From: AP-15 sp963736715
GTDB lineage: Bacteria; Pseudomonadota; Alphaproteobacteria; ATCC43930; CGMCC-115725
DNA: 64,000 nt
NCBI GenBank assembly: GCA_963736715.1
Contig: CAVTQA010000048.1
Location: forward strand, 1 to 64,000
Direction: 5' to 3'
Numbering within the stretch: the stretch's first letter is position 1; each line of letters opens with the position of its first letter. Position numbers and translations under genes: made by a program. Of this stretch, positions 16,145-25,915 are shown piece by piece. Under the pieces are notes generated by a model that ran no database searches, was not told the DNA's origin, and saw nothing but the letters and a program-made list of their open reading frames with translations.

Positions 16145-18243
16145 TCATTCGCGCGCCGTTTCGGTTGCGCTCACACCAGAAAGCGGAATCCCGGCTCGCG
16201 CGAGGGCATCGCAAAAGAGGTCGGCATGCGGGCTGTCGCTGCCGGGATATCGCCGCCGGAACCCCGTTACGGTCAGCCCCGGCTCGAGCTCCAAGTAACC
16301 GCCGCGCCGACGCCTGTGCTTCGTTCTCGCGGCCAGCCAACACCAGTGCGATCACCAGCTGCCGATGCGCCGCCGTGTAGGTGCGGTTCTCCCGTAAGGA
16401 GCGCAGAGCGCATTCGATCGCCCGTTCGTACTGGCCGTCGACGAGATAGGCCATCGCGGCGTATGCCGCTATAGGCATACATCAGAGGATCGTAGGGCGA
16501 CAGCGCCATCGCCTTGTTGATCTCGTCGATGGCCAGAGGGCCATTGCCCATCCAGGCATGCGCCGCGGCGCTCCACATCCAGGCCGGCGCGGCATTGGCG
16601 TTGATCCGCAACGCCGCCTCGAAACGGCGGAACGCGAGATCGAAATCCTTGTAGAGATAGGACGCGACCTGCCCGTGAACGGCGAGCGCCATCGGTTCCA
16701 TGCTGTTGCATTCGATCGCCGCCCGCGCAAAGCGGTCGGCTTGCACAGCGTCGTCCACCGGATCGGGCGACCATCCCTGTCCGACGCGAAGCACATGCCA
16801 ATAAGCCCGCCAAGCGAGAGCAGCGGCGTAGTGCGGGTCCTTCGCAATCGCGGCGGCGAACAGCGCCTCCGACGTCTCGAAGACCGCGCGTGAAGAATTG
16901 TGCATGTTCTCTTGCGCGCGCAGAAAGAGGTCGTAGGCCTCGAGGCTATCCGGCCGCTTGACGCGAATGCGGTTCATTTCAGCCGCATGCAGTGAGGGCG
17001 CGACCTTTCGGACAATCATCTCGGACAAGCGATCCTGCACCTCGAAGAGGTCGACAAATCGTTCATCGAGCTTCGAGTACCAGAGCGCGGCGCCCAACTG
17101 CGTATCGGTGAGTTCGATGGTCAAACGCAGACGATCTTCCAGGATTCTCATACTGCCGGAGAGAACGTAACGAACCCCCAACACATCGCCGATCTCGCGC
17201 GGATGGCGATCCTGATTTCTGAATGCCAGCGTCGACAGCCGCGAAATCACAAAAAAATTCGGAACGCGAGACAGTGCTTCGATAAGATCCTCGACCAGCC
17301 CCTCGGCAATGAGATGGTGCGCCGGATCGCCGGTTAGGTTGCGAAATGGCAGCACAGCAATCGAGGGTTCGCGCCTGGGCTCGCGCACCGGATCGTACAG
17401 CGGAGCGGCAGCGGGCTCGCTGTCCTTCCTGATCTCCCATCGAACCGGAAACCCGGCTGGGGGCCGAGCCTCCGCGCCCTCGCCAGGCTCGTCCCCGCGA
17501 CGTTCTTCGGAGATCATCGGAGGCGCCACTTGGGGCGATTCGATCCGGATTGCTTCGTAAACGGCGGTGGTCTCTTTTGAAGGCGGCAGGTCGAGCACGC
17601 TCAGCAACGCCTGACGGCAACGCTCGAATTCGCGGATCGCCTGAGCGCGATCGCCCATTTGCGCAAAAGCCCTCATCAGAGTGCGCACGGCGCCCTCATG
17701 CGTCGGCTCGAAATTGACCAGCCGGCGCGCGGCCGCCGCGCGCATTTCCGGTTTTGCGTGCTGTTCAGTCAGGCGGTCGAGTTCCGCCTCCAAGATTTTC
17801 CGCACACGATCCTCGAAGAACGTTCGCTCGGCCGCAAGCCATTGGTCGAAGGCCGGTGTGATCCCGTCGAGATCTTCGAGAAGGCGCTCGCTATAGGGCT
17901 GGAGGAGATTGTTGGTTTCGCCAGTCGGGTCAGCGCTCGCCTGGAGGATTGCGAGCGCATCGACCCAGCACTTCCGGAGATCGATCCGGACACTGTCGCG
18001 ATCGATCTCGACGAGGCTGGGGACGTGCCGGTTGACCACGCTGTTGAGCTCCGACAGCGATTGCCGCAAGCTCATTCGGGCCTGCGCATCGGGCGAACGA
18101 TCCCACAACAGGCCGACCAGACGACTTCGCGAGACACGCTCGCCTTGCGCGAGGCACAAGCAGGCCAGCAACCCGCGTGTTTTTCGTCCACGCGGCAAAA
18201 AGTCGGCGCCGCCGGGCGCGACCGCCCGCATGGTCCCGACCAT
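16145..18243 (-). pseudogene. BTAD / TolB-like / TPR transcriptional regulator, frameshifted
   Basis: Long regulator in three frames. Domains in order: an OmpR-type winged helix (LACLCLAQGERVSRSRLVGL, SPDAQARMSLRQSLSEL); a BTAD helical domain with AFAQMGDRAQAIREFERCRQ; a TolB-like N-terminal domain (SIAVLPFRNLTGDPAHHLIA, VRYVLSGSMR); then TPR-like repeats (AALAWRAYWHVLRVGQGWSP, FEAALRINANAAPAWMWSAA). Frame changes near 16470 and 16310 interrupt the C-terminal TPRs, which resume as AMAYLVDGQYERAIECALRS and LELEPGLTVTGFRRRYPG and stop at 16145. Proteins of this layout resemble CadC/adenylate-cyclase-associated regulators with scaffold repeats. Start at MVGTM (18243) is preferred over 18330. The target is unknown. 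Confidence 0.75.
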
Positions 18244-18679
18244 ATAAATTCTCGGTAAAGCCCGCGGTACCCACCCGCCCGTAGACGCAGGAGGGATGTA
18301 CTCCTCCGCCGGGCTAAAATTAGATCTCACCGTCTCGCCCTTTCCGAGCGTCGCGGATCAGGCAGTGAGAAGCCATCTCGGGCGACGTATCGTTGTCGAC
18401 AGCCCCAGGTCTCGATGTCATCATAGCGGCGCCCGGAAGGCCGTGTCACCTTTTCCGCGTGCGGCGGCCGATACTATTGCTGCCCGCGCAATACCCGATC
18501 AGGGGTGGCTTAGTCAACGCGACTCGGTGTGTCGGCGACCGCGACGAAGGTCTGCGCCCAAGCGAGCGACACGATGACGCCGCTCCACGAGATACCACCG
18601 CGCCTCCGGCGGGACGTATCTGTTAAGGCAAGCGAGCCATCGGTCGGTTGATCCCGGTAGTGGCCAAGGGAGATAAACT
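18244..18679. other. Divergent intergenic region
   Basis: About 435 bases between the BTAD regulator and the gene at 18680. No gene, tRNA or clear repeat was seen. Confidence 0.4.
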
Positions 18680-19270
18680 GTGACCGAAAGCCCCGACTCC
18701 TCAGCCTCCGTGCTGCACAAGCAATGGGCTAAGCTGGAAGACGAGCACCATGAGCTCGCCATTGCAATCGACGCAGCCCGCGCCCGGGGGGCCGACTTGG
18801 CGCCAATGCGCGAGCGCCAGGCGAGGGTCCTGCTCGAAATCAATTCGCTCGTCGCCGAGATCCGGGATGCGTCGGCGACTACAATAGAAGATTTCTTGGC
18901 ATTACTCGACGTCGCACTTGAGCATGAACTCGACCTCGCACTCGAGATCGCTTTCTACGGACCAGCCGACTATCCCATAATCACTCGTCTGTTACGCGCT
19001 CTAGCGCGCACGGCGCCGGGGTTCGAATTTAATTCCCTCCGAAGGTGCCTGTCGTGGCCGGGCGAATTTGAACAGCTGATGGGGCACCCAACGCTCCGTG
19101 AATCGGCGGCGATTAATCCCCGGACAGTCGAACCGATCGGTTTTGATGACCCGAAGACATTGCCCGCGGACTGCTCACCCCAGCGGGAGCAGAAGGGCGC
19201 GGGAACTAGTACCAAGGAGAAAGGCTCCCCAAGAAGCAGAGCGAGTGGGATGTCGCGATCGCGTCAATAA
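18680..19270 (+). CDS. Hypothetical protein
   Basis: Up to 196 residues. The N-terminal part is a helical segment (HKQWAKLEDEHHELAIAIDA, ERQARVLLEINSLVAEIRDA) that could be a coiled coil. A middle section (ALEHELDLALEIAFYGPADY) is followed by a low-complexity, charged C-terminus. The last bases overlap the convergent DSD1-family gene, so the real C-terminus may be an erosion product of the neighbouring duplication. No family recognised. Confidence 0.5.
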   Translation: MTESPDSSASVLHKQWAKLEDEHHELAIAIDAARARGADLAPMRERQARVLLEINSLVAEIRDASATTIEDFLALLDVALEHELDLALEIAFYGPADYPIITRLLRALARTAPGFEFNSLRRCLSWPGEFEQLMGHPTLRESAAINPRTVEPIGFDDPKTLPADCSPQREQKGAGTSTKEKGSPRSRASGMSRSRQ

Positions 19271-20388
19271 ACCGCCCCCCTTGCGGTGATCGGCCAGAGC
19301 TGTTCGACGCGGTTGGCGCGGATGCCGACATACCAGTCGTAGAGGTTGACGGTCGGGTCGCAATGGCCGGGGACGAGGCGGATCTTGTCTCCGATCTGGA
19401 GCCGGTTGGTGGCGCCCGAAATGCCGAGACGGCCGTGCTCGTCGGAGGCGCGCTCGTAAGTGGCGGCGGGCTCGTCGCACACCAGAGGGGGCCCCGAGTC
19501 GAAGGCGAGCGCCTTGAGGCCGGCGTCGACGATCGCGCGGTCTTGCGCCGGCCGGCTCATCACCGTCGCCCACACGAAGAGGCTCGGCTCGAAGGCTTTT
19601 GTCGGGGCGCCGTGGCGGTCGAGGTTGCGGCCGTAATCGGCGTCCATGAAGATGTACGAGCCGCACTGCAATTCGGTGTAGACGCCGCTCGCCGCTTCGA
19701 ACTCGAAGGTGCCGGTGCCGGCGCCGGTTATATTCGGGCACTCTATCTTGCTGCGCGCCAGGAGATCGCGCGTCAGCCTGGCTTTTTTTGTGGCCTCACC
19801 GATCGCGTGCCGCCGCTCCTCCCAACCGCGCAAATGCTGCGCCGAGCCGTGATAGGCCTGCAACCCGCCAAAGCTGAGATGCGGCGCGTCCGCGATCTGC
19901 CGCGCGAGCGCGAGCGCCGGCTCGCCCGGCTCGACTCCGCAGCGGTTGCCGCCCATGTTGACCTCGACATAGACCGGCAATGTGAGGCCAGCCTCGCCCG
20001 CCGCCTCGTCGAGCGCGCGGATCTGGCTCGGGTCGTCTGCACACACGCCGATGCGGGCGATATGCGCGAGCGCGGCCAGCCGCCGCAATTTCTGCCGGCC
20101 GACGATCTCGTTCGTGACCAGCACGTCCGGGACCCCGCCCTGGACCATCGCCTCGGCCTCGCTGACCTTCTGCACGCAGACGCCGACCGCGCCGAGCGCG
20201 ACCTGCTTCAGGGCGATGACCGGGCATTTGTGCGTCTTGGCATGCGGCCGCGCCCGGACGCCGGTGCCGGCGATGCGGTCGGCCAAGCGGCGCAGATTGC
20301 GCTCGAACGTGTCGAGATCGACGATGAGGGCGGGGGTGTCGACCTCGTCGAGGGTCATGCCGATCTCGGCCGGCGGGCGGGTGGTCAT
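19264..20388 (-). CDS. DSD1-family PLP enzyme (D-threonine/3-hydroxy-D-aspartate aldolase-like)
   Basis: 374 residues. The N-terminal alanine-racemase-like TIM barrel has the Schiff-base lysine K51 in RARPHAKTHKCP. The C-terminal DSD1 domain ends with the metal site PGHCDPTVNLYDW. Family members use PLP and a divalent metal to cleave D-threonine, 3-hydroxy-D-aspartate or similar beta-hydroxy D-amino acids, or to dehydrate D-serine. GAGGAG lies 9-10 bases before the ATG at 20388, which fixes the start. A broken partial copy lies at 12310-12880. The exact substrate cannot be read from sequence. Confidence 0.9.
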   Translation of the reverse strand: MTTRPPAEIGMTLDEVDTPALIVDLDTFERNLRRLADRIAGTGVRARPHAKTHKCPVIALKQVALGAVGVCVQKVSEAEAMVQGGVPDVLVTNEIVGRQKLRRLAALAHIARIGVCADDPSQIRALDEAAGEAGLTLPVYVEVNMGGNRCGVEPGEPALALARQIADAPHLSFGGLQAYHGSAQHLRGWEERRHAIGEATKKARLTRDLLARSKIECPNITGAGTGTFEFEAASGVYTELQCGSYIFMDADYGRNLDRHGAPTKAFEPSLFVWATVMSRPAQDRAIVDAGLKALAFDSGPPLVCDEPAATYERASDEHGRLGISGATNRLQIGDKIRLVPGHCDPTVNLYDWYVGIRANRVEQLWPITARGAVY

Positions 20389-20531
20389 GGGCGGGATCTC
20401 CTCGAAGCTTGGGTTTGAGGCTCGCGCAACCGCGGCCAAATTGCAACCGGCCCCGCCGAAAGGACGGCCATTAAATTGCCGAAATGGCATGGTATGGGGT
20501 CCGCATGTACTGTTCACGAGGGCACTCGTTG

Positions 20532-20608
20532 CTCCCGCGCGAGCGCGGGTCCAGGAGAACCGCCGCGGACCAGCTGCACTGGATTCCCGCTTACGCGGGA
20601 ATGACGAT
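20532..20608. repeat. REP-like paired palindromes
   Basis: Two GC-rich palindromes, CCCGCGCGAGCGCGGG and TTCCCGCTTACGCGGGAA, separated by about 30 bases and bounded by CTCCCGC and GGAATGACG. This is the form of dispersed intergenic palindromic elements in alphaproteobacteria. It lies in the 280-base gap between the DSD1-family gene and the DUF72 gene. Confidence 0.7.
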
Positions 20609-20666
20609 AGGCGCGAAGCCGTCGACGGGTCTCCTGTATTTCTTGTGCAGAAACAGGAGGTGCTGG

Positions 20667-21551
20667 CTAGGAGCGATCCATCAATCTTGCGCGCAGCGCA
20701 CGGGCGTCGACCGGGGCGCGGACCTTGGCGTCGTTGTCGAAATACACGTACACATCGCGGGCGTTGCGGCGGGGCGGCTTCATACCGGGAGCGATCAGCC
20801 GCGCGTCGTTGGGTTCGAGGCCCCGAGCCCACAGCTTGATCCACGCCGCCCAATGATCGAGCGCCTCGTCCGAATAGCCGCTGGCGTAGAGCTTCTCGGA
20901 ACCGTGCAGCCGGAGATAGACGAAATCGGCAGTGAGATCCTCCGCATAAGGCCACGCCACCGAGTTGGCGAAGACGAGCGCTATCCGGTGCCGGCGCAAC
21001 AGGGCCACAAAGGCGGGGTCGAGAAAGCTCGGGTGGCGAATCTCGATCGCGTGCCGTAGGTCCCGCCGATGTTCCGTCCGCAGCCAGGCGCGGCCGGCGA
21101 GGCGCTGGTCGTGCCGTTCAGCGAGGGCCGCCGCGGCCTCGGTGTCCCTCGGCAGCAGAGCGAAGAAATGTTCGAGGCGCGCCGGGTCAAATCTGAAGCG
21201 CGGCGAAAATTGCCAGAGAAAAGGGCCCAGCTTCTCTTCTAGGCGCAGCACGCCGGAGGCGAAGAAATTGGCGAGCGGCGTCTCGATGTCGCGAAGCTGC
21301 TTCAGATGCGTGATAAACCGGCTGCCCTTGACGGCGAAGACAAAGCCTTGCGGCGTTTCGTCGTGCCATCTGGCGAAGGAATTGGGGCGCTGGAGCGAGT
21401 AGTGGGTGCCGTTGATCTCGATCGTGTCGACTTGCCGGCTGGCATAGGAGAGCTCATCGGAATGCCGCAACCCGGATGGATAGAAGCTGCCGCGCCAGCC
21501 GCCATAGTTCCAGCCGGAGATGCCGATTCGTACCGTCCCCGAGCGGCTCAT
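20667..21551 (-). CDS. DUF72 domain protein
   Basis: 294 residues. The TIM-barrel DUF72 family is recognised from RIGISGWNYGGWRGSFYP, IEINGTHYSLQRPNSFARW, FVFAVKGSRFITHLKQL, IEIRHPSF and YLRLHGSEKLYASGYSDEAL. The family is conserved in bacteria and archaea, but its chemistry is not settled; some members are annotated from domain context as sugar-isomerase-like. Divergent from the ABC-F gene with only 35 bases between starts. Length is slightly above the usual 240-280 residues. Confidence 0.9.
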   Translation of the reverse strand: MSRSGTVRIGISGWNYGGWRGSFYPSGLRHSDELSYASRQVDTIEINGTHYSLQRPNSFARWHDETPQGFVFAVKGSRFITHLKQLRDIETPLANFFASGVLRLEEKLGPFLWQFSPRFRFDPARLEHFFALLPRDTEAAAALAERHDQRLAGRAWLRTEHRRDLRHAIEIRHPSFLDPAFVALLRRHRIALVFANSVAWPYAEDLTADFVYLRLHGSEKLYASGYSDEALDHWAAWIKLWARGLEPNDARLIAPGMKPPRRNARDVYVYFDNDAKVRAPVDARALRARLMDRS

Positions 21552-21586
21552 CGCCCGTCGGCGATCGGATGTGATAACACCACCTT

Positions 21587-23464
21587 ATGCTGACCATCTC
21601 CGGCCTGACATACCGCATCGGCGGGCGGACCTTGCTCGACCAGGCGAGCGCGCAAATTGCCGAAGGGAGCAAGGTCGGTCTGGTCGGCCGCAACGGCGCC
21701 GGCAAATCGACCTTGCTCGACCTGATCCGCGGCGTTCTGCAGCCGGACGGCGGGTCGATCGAGTTGCCGAACGGATACCGAATCGGTTTTCTGGCGCAGG
21801 AAGCCCCGGGCGGGGAGGCGAGCGCGCTCGAAACGGTCCTCGCATCCGACACCGAGCGTGCCGGACTTCTGGCCGAGCGGGAGGCCGGAACGGAGCCGCT
21901 GCGGGCCGCCGAGATCGAGACCCGGCTCGTGGAGATCGAGGCCCATTCGGCGCCGAGCCGCGCCGCCCGCATCCTCGCCGGGCTCGGCCTCAACGAGGCG
22001 ATGCAGCGCCGGTCCGTCGCAGATCTGTCGGGCGGTTGGCGGATGCGGGTTGCGCTCGCGGCGATCCTCTTCGCCGAGCCCGACCTGCTGCTGCTCGACG
22101 AGCCGACTAACCACCTTGATCTCGAGGCGGCACTGTGGCTCGAGCGGTTTTTGCGCAACTATCGCCACACCCTGATCCTGGTGAGCCACGATCGCCGCTT
22201 CCTCAACGCGGTGACGTCGGTAACCCTGCATCTCCAACACGGCAAATTGACCGCCTATTCCGGCGGGTTCGACGCCTATCTGCGGGCCCGCACAGAGGCG
22301 GCGCAGCGGCTCGGAGCGTTAGCGCGCCAGCAGAGTTTCGAACGACAGCGGATGCAGGTTTTTGTCGACCGCTTTCGTTACAAGGCGTCAAAGGCCCGCC
22401 AAGCCCAGAGCCGGCTGAAGGCGTTGGCGCGGCTGGAGCCGATCGTTCTCCCGGCCGACGAGGCGCCGGCGCACATCGCCTTCCCGCATCCCCTACAGCT
22501 GTACCCGCCGCTGATTTCGCTAGAGGGGGCCGCGGTCGGGTATGCCCCAGGAAAGCCCGTGCTGTCGCGGCTCGATCTGCGGCTCGATCCGGACGATCGG
22601 ATCGCGCTGCTCGGCGCCAACGGCAACGGCAAGACGACACTGGCGCGTTTGCTCGCGGGGCGCTTAGCGCCGATGGCGGGACGCGTGACCCGGTCGCCAA
22701 AGCTCGCCTGCGGCTTTTTCGCCCAACATCAGATCGAGGAGATGCGGCCGGGCGAATCGGCGTTCGACCACCTTTCGGCACTGCTGCCCGACGACCCACC
22801 AGAGGCGGTGCGGGCGCGGCTCGGCAGGTTCGGCTTCGGCCAGGAAAAGGCGTTTGTCGCAGTGCGGGACCTCTCCGGCGGCGAGCGGGCGCGCTTGAAC
22901 CTCGCTCTCGTCACCTATAATGCCCCCGCTCTTTTGATCCTCGACGAGCCGACGAATCATCTCGACATCGAGGCTCGCGAAGCGCTGGTCCAGGCGATCA
23001 ACGATTTCTCCGGCGCAGTCGTCCTGGTGAGCCATGACTGGCATCTGCTGGAACTCGTTGCCGACGGCCTCTGGCTGGTCGAAGGCGGGACGGCTCGGCC
23101 CTTCGAGGGGGATCTCGACGATTACGAGCGTCGGTTGCTCGACGGCGGCGGATCAGCAGAGGGCACCCGTTCGAGTGAGCCGCAATCCGGCAGCCGCCGG
23201 GCAGCCCGGCGGCTCGCCGCGGAGCGCCGGCGCGAGCTCGAGCCGTTGCGCCAAGCCGCGCGCCGGGCTGAAGAAAAAATCACCCGGCTAACCGAGGAAC
23301 GCGAGGCGCTCGATCGCGTCTTGGCCCGACCTCCTGGCCCGCGGGACGACGGCCTGGAGCTCACTACCGCCCTCAAGCGCCGCGCTGAATTAATGCGGTT
23401 GATCGAGCGGGCGGAAATAGAGTGGCTGGCCGCCGAAGAATCGATAGAGCGCGAAGCCCGATGA
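21587..23464 (+). CDS. ABC-F family ATPase (Uup/YheS-like)
   Basis: 625 residues, two ABC domains and no membrane segment. Walker A motifs are GRNGAGKST (about residue 35) and GANGNGKTT (about residue 345). Signature loops are LSGGWRMRVALA and LSGGERARLNLAL; Walker B motifs are LLLLDEPTNHLD and LLILDEPTNHLD. The linker and a C-terminal coiled coil (RRAARRLAAERRRELEPLRQ, EEKITRLTEEREALDRVL) are typical of ABC-F proteins, which bind the ribosome to relieve stalling or protect from antibiotics. No ribosome-binding site is obvious before the ATG and the divergent start is 35 bases away, so the mRNA may be almost leaderless. Confidence 0.92.
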   Translation: MLTISGLTYRIGGRTLLDQASAQIAEGSKVGLVGRNGAGKSTLLDLIRGVLQPDGGSIELPNGYRIGFLAQEAPGGEASALETVLASDTERAGLLAEREAGTEPLRAAEIETRLVEIEAHSAPSRAARILAGLGLNEAMQRRSVADLSGGWRMRVALAAILFAEPDLLLLDEPTNHLDLEAALWLERFLRNYRHTLILVSHDRRFLNAVTSVTLHLQHGKLTAYSGGFDAYLRARTEAAQRLGALARQQSFERQRMQVFVDRFRYKASKARQAQSRLKALARLEPIVLPADEAPAHIAFPHPLQLYPPLISLEGAAVGYAPGKPVLSRLDLRLDPDDRIALLGANGNGKTTLARLLAGRLAPMAGRVTRSPKLACGFFAQHQIEEMRPGESAFDHLSALLPDDPPEAVRARLGRFGFGQEKAFVAVRDLSGGERARLNLALVTYNAPALLILDEPTNHLDIEAREALVQAINDFSGAVVLVSHDWHLLELVADGLWLVEGGTARPFEGDLDDYERRLLDGGGSAEGTRSSEPQSGSRRAARRLAAERRRELEPLRQAARRAEEKITRLTEEREALDRVLARPPGPRDDGLELTTALKRRAELMRLIERAEIEWLAAEESIEREAR

Positions 23465-23727
23465 GACTGGGGTCTCAGTCCCTGCCTGATCATGGCGATT
23501 CTTCGGCCGCAATCGGACTTTCGGTCAAAATATTATGATTGAGCGACGTCAGGCGCGAGGCTCGCGGCCAAAGGCCGCAGAGTGTAGTCATCCTCTGTTA
23601 CACTTTGACAAACTCGGTTCAAACAGCCTATCCACTTTCCCGGAGACGGGAGTTCTCCTTTAGGGCGTGGAGCCGCAAGGAGACGAGACCCTCGTCCGAG
23701 TACCGCCTTCCCGAACTAGGTTTCGCC

Positions 23728-24330
23728 ATGGCCGACACTCCCGCGATCACCGATCGGAACCTCGAAGCGACAACGAACATTTCCCTGAAGCGGGAGCCGG
23801 CTTGTTTCGCCTTTCTGTCGCCGCGCTCGATTTCCCCGCCAATGCCGATCGATTCGATCAACCTCGATCTTGCTTCGGCCGATTACTTTAGCGGGCGCGC
23901 CTCACTTTGGGCGGCTCTTGAGATGCGCTCTTCCGTCAGCGACGAGCGCCCCACGGCAATTCTCGGCTTCGACGAGACTTTTCTGCGCCCCTTTGCTCGC
24001 GCCCTGATCGAGGCGGCGACGACGCGCGCTGCTTACCGCATGTCGATCCTACAGGAGGCGCGCGCCTCGGAGCGCTATCGGGTTGTCGAATACGTGACCG
24101 GCCCCGGCAAGGCGCTCGAGGAGCTGATGCTGCAACCTTTCGACAACGTCGTTCTGATTAGCGCGGCCAAGGGCAAGGATGGCGACGAGACGCTCTTTCA
24201 GCTGCCGCGCACCGATAGTTTTCTGCGGGCGTTCGCCAAGATGGCCTATGTCGCCGACCAGGCGCTGCATGATCTGCTGGACGACATGGAGCGGGTTGCT
24301 CGGCAACGTAAACCGGTCGCAAGCACCTGA
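23728..24330 (+). CDS. Hypothetical protein
   Basis: About 200 residues from the ATG at 23728. Segments: SINLDLASADYFSGRASLWA, AILGFDETFLRPFARALIEA, VVEYVTGPGKALEELMLQPF, FLRAFAKMAYVADQALHDLL. No signal peptide or membrane helix. No family recognised; the middle part has an alternating sheet/helix look. A strong hairpin at 24408-24444 follows. The upstream 260 bases after the ABC-F gene show no other gene. Confidence 0.65.
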   Translation: MADTPAITDRNLEATTNISLKREPACFAFLSPRSISPPMPIDSINLDLASADYFSGRASLWAALEMRSSVSDERPTAILGFDETFLRPFARALIEAATTRAAYRMSILQEARASERYRVVEYVTGPGKALEELMLQPFDNVVLISAAKGKDGDETLFQLPRTDSFLRAFAKMAYVADQALHDLLDDMERVARQRKPVAST

Positions 24331-24407
24331 CACCCATCCGGCGCTCCGAAATTAGAGGGCGGCTAAAATCCGGCGTGCCGTCCGAAGATCCATTAATACA
24401 CATCGGT

Positions 24408-24444
24408 GGCATCGCAAGGGGACTGACCACCCCCTTGCGATGCC
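24408..24444 (+). terminator. Strong hairpin terminator
   Basis: GGCATCGCAAGGGG (24408-24421) pairs perfectly with CCCCTTGCGATGCC (24431-24444) around a 9-base loop and is followed by TTTAAA. It lies between convergent genes and probably ends transcription of the plus-strand gene, perhaps in both directions. Confidence 0.7.
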
Positions 24445-24488
24445 TTTAAACGCTTAGACGCTGAGCGCAAATTCCAAGCGGGATGACG

Positions 24489-25013
24489 TTATTGCACGGT
24501 CCCGTGAGGGGTCATGCGCGCGCCGCCCGGCTGCCCAGGGGGCATCATTCCCGGGGCAGGAGGCGCCGCCGATGGGTTTGAGAAGTTGCCCGCCTGCAGC
24601 CGCTGCAGCTCTTCCTGGTTCAGCTGGTTGGCGCTACCCCCGGTCTCGTATGCTTTACCGCGATGATACCCCGCCATCTCGTGATGATACGCCGCCATCT
24701 TTTTGTGGTGGTAATGCGCCCGTGCGTGACGATAGCTTGGCGGCATCGCCGAGCTGCTCTCAGACATCGAGGACGGCGGCATCGCCGAGGGAGCCATCGC
24801 CGCAGGCGGAGTTGAGGGCGTCGTGCGCGGCCCGGAGAGAGCCGATCCGCCTGGGTTCGGGCCGGTACTGTACGGCGTCAGTCCTGGTCCGCCGGGGTTC
24901 GGACCTGGCGTACCCACTGAGTTGCCACCGGACGGATTAGTCTGCGCCCAAACGGGCGCCGAAAACGCGAGTGCGGCGGCCACCGCCACACTGGTCAAAA
25001 GATGATGTTTCAT
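24489..25013 (-). CDS. Secreted Pro/Gly/Met-rich protein with His/Tyr-rich block
   Basis: 174 residues. Signal peptide HLLTSVAVAAALAFSAPVWA with cleavage after VWA. The mature part is low complexity: repeated PNPGG (GTPGPNPGGPGLTPYSTGPN), Pro/Ser/Met stretches (MAPSAMPPSSM), then a His/Tyr/Lys-rich patch (RHARAHYHHKKMAAYHHEMA) and a tail with QEELQRLQAGN. Such His-rich patches may bind metals. The C-terminal pattern resembles unnamed periplasmic proteins of Rhodospirillales and Rhizobiales. Function unknown. Confidence 0.75.
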   Translation of the reverse strand: MKHHLLTSVAVAAALAFSAPVWAQTNPSGGNSVGTPGPNPGGPGLTPYSTGPNPGGSALSGPRTTPSTPPAAMAPSAMPPSSMSESSSAMPPSYRHARAHYHHKKMAAYHHEMAGYHRGKAYETGGSANQLNQEELQRLQAGNFSNPSAAPPAPGMMPPGQPGGARMTPHGTVQ

Positions 25014-25696
25014 CTCTGCGATCCTCTCTCTCGATCCTCAGTTGGACATGGTCAGACGATTAGTCTGGCTTCCGTTTGGTCGAAGTCCTCTCCTCTACCC
25101 TTCAGATGGTATTCTCAACCGTTTCTGCGAGTTTGCTGTGCGCATCTACTCCTGGCCAGAGTCCCTGCGACCGGGCTCCCTAGCGCGCGAGCGGGGGCGG
25201 GCATCGAAGAACCGGACTGCAAGCGCGGGGTTTGCTGCCGATTGAGCTGACTGCATGTCTTCCCGCCCGAACTCGCTCTTGCAACTCGGCCCGCCGTTAA
25301 AGACGAAGGATATGGGGTATGTTCCCCAGTACGCAATTTTCCCGCCTCATACTCCGCTCGGTTGGTTCACATCATATAGCGGGAAACTGGCTTTTGGCAA
25401 GCGCAAGAGTAGCCTGGCCGACGACGGAATAACCGAAAAAGCGAAGAGAATGTGTTGAGTTCAAAAAACGTGACGGTGACCGTATGTCTTCTTTGCGGCA
25501 TCGCAAAAGGAGAGGTCGCTCTTGCACCGCTCAAGTTCGGACAGCCAGCCGGGCCCGCATTGCCGTCGTCCCGCCGACCCTCCCGGGCGACGCCGACGGC
25601 GGCAGTGCGAAGCGTCGGGAGAGCAGTGTTACTGCGTTGTCGTAACTCAGAGGGCTGCGTCCAGCTTATCTTATCACGAACATACGTTTGTCTGGC
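25014..25696. other. Intergenic region without recognisable gene
   Basis: About 680 bases of lower GC between two small secreted-protein genes, both read leftward. No tRNA, palindrome or conserved reading frame was recognised; short open frames have no ribosome-binding site. Confidence 0.4.
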
Positions 25697-25915
25697 TCAG
25701 CTGGTCTGAGATGTGGACGGCTTCTTCGACTTCTTTTTGGCATGATGGGACTTTGAAGATTTTTTCTTCTTCGTCGTGGTGGTCGGAGCAGTGGATGCCG
25801 AAGTGTCTGGGGCCATCGTCTGTCCCGTCCCCGTGGTCTGGGCATAGGTTTCGACCGGTAACGCGGTACCGGCAACAAATGTGAATAACGCCAACGCCGA
25901 GATGAGCGTCTTCAT
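25697..25915 (-). CDS. Small secreted Lys-rich protein
   Basis: 72 residues: signal peptide (TLISALALFTFVAGTALPVE, cleavage near TYA), a Thr/Ser-rich linker (TSASTAPTTTT), then a strongly basic tail (KKKKSSKSHHAKKKSKKPST). The tail could bind nucleic acid, anionic lipid or cell-wall polymers. A leader of this length with such a tail is common in soil alphaproteobacteria; no function is assigned. Bases 25916-26208 upstream show no gene. Confidence 0.7.
   Translation of the reverse strand: MKTLISALALFTFVAGTALPVETYAQTTGTGQTMAPDTSASTAPTTTTKKKKSSKSHHAKKKSKKPSTSQTS

Noticed and set aside
19363..20418. 350-codon plus-strand frame opposite the DSD1-family gene
   Set aside because: Antisense shadow; repeated RxxGA/DD-type composition and no start context.
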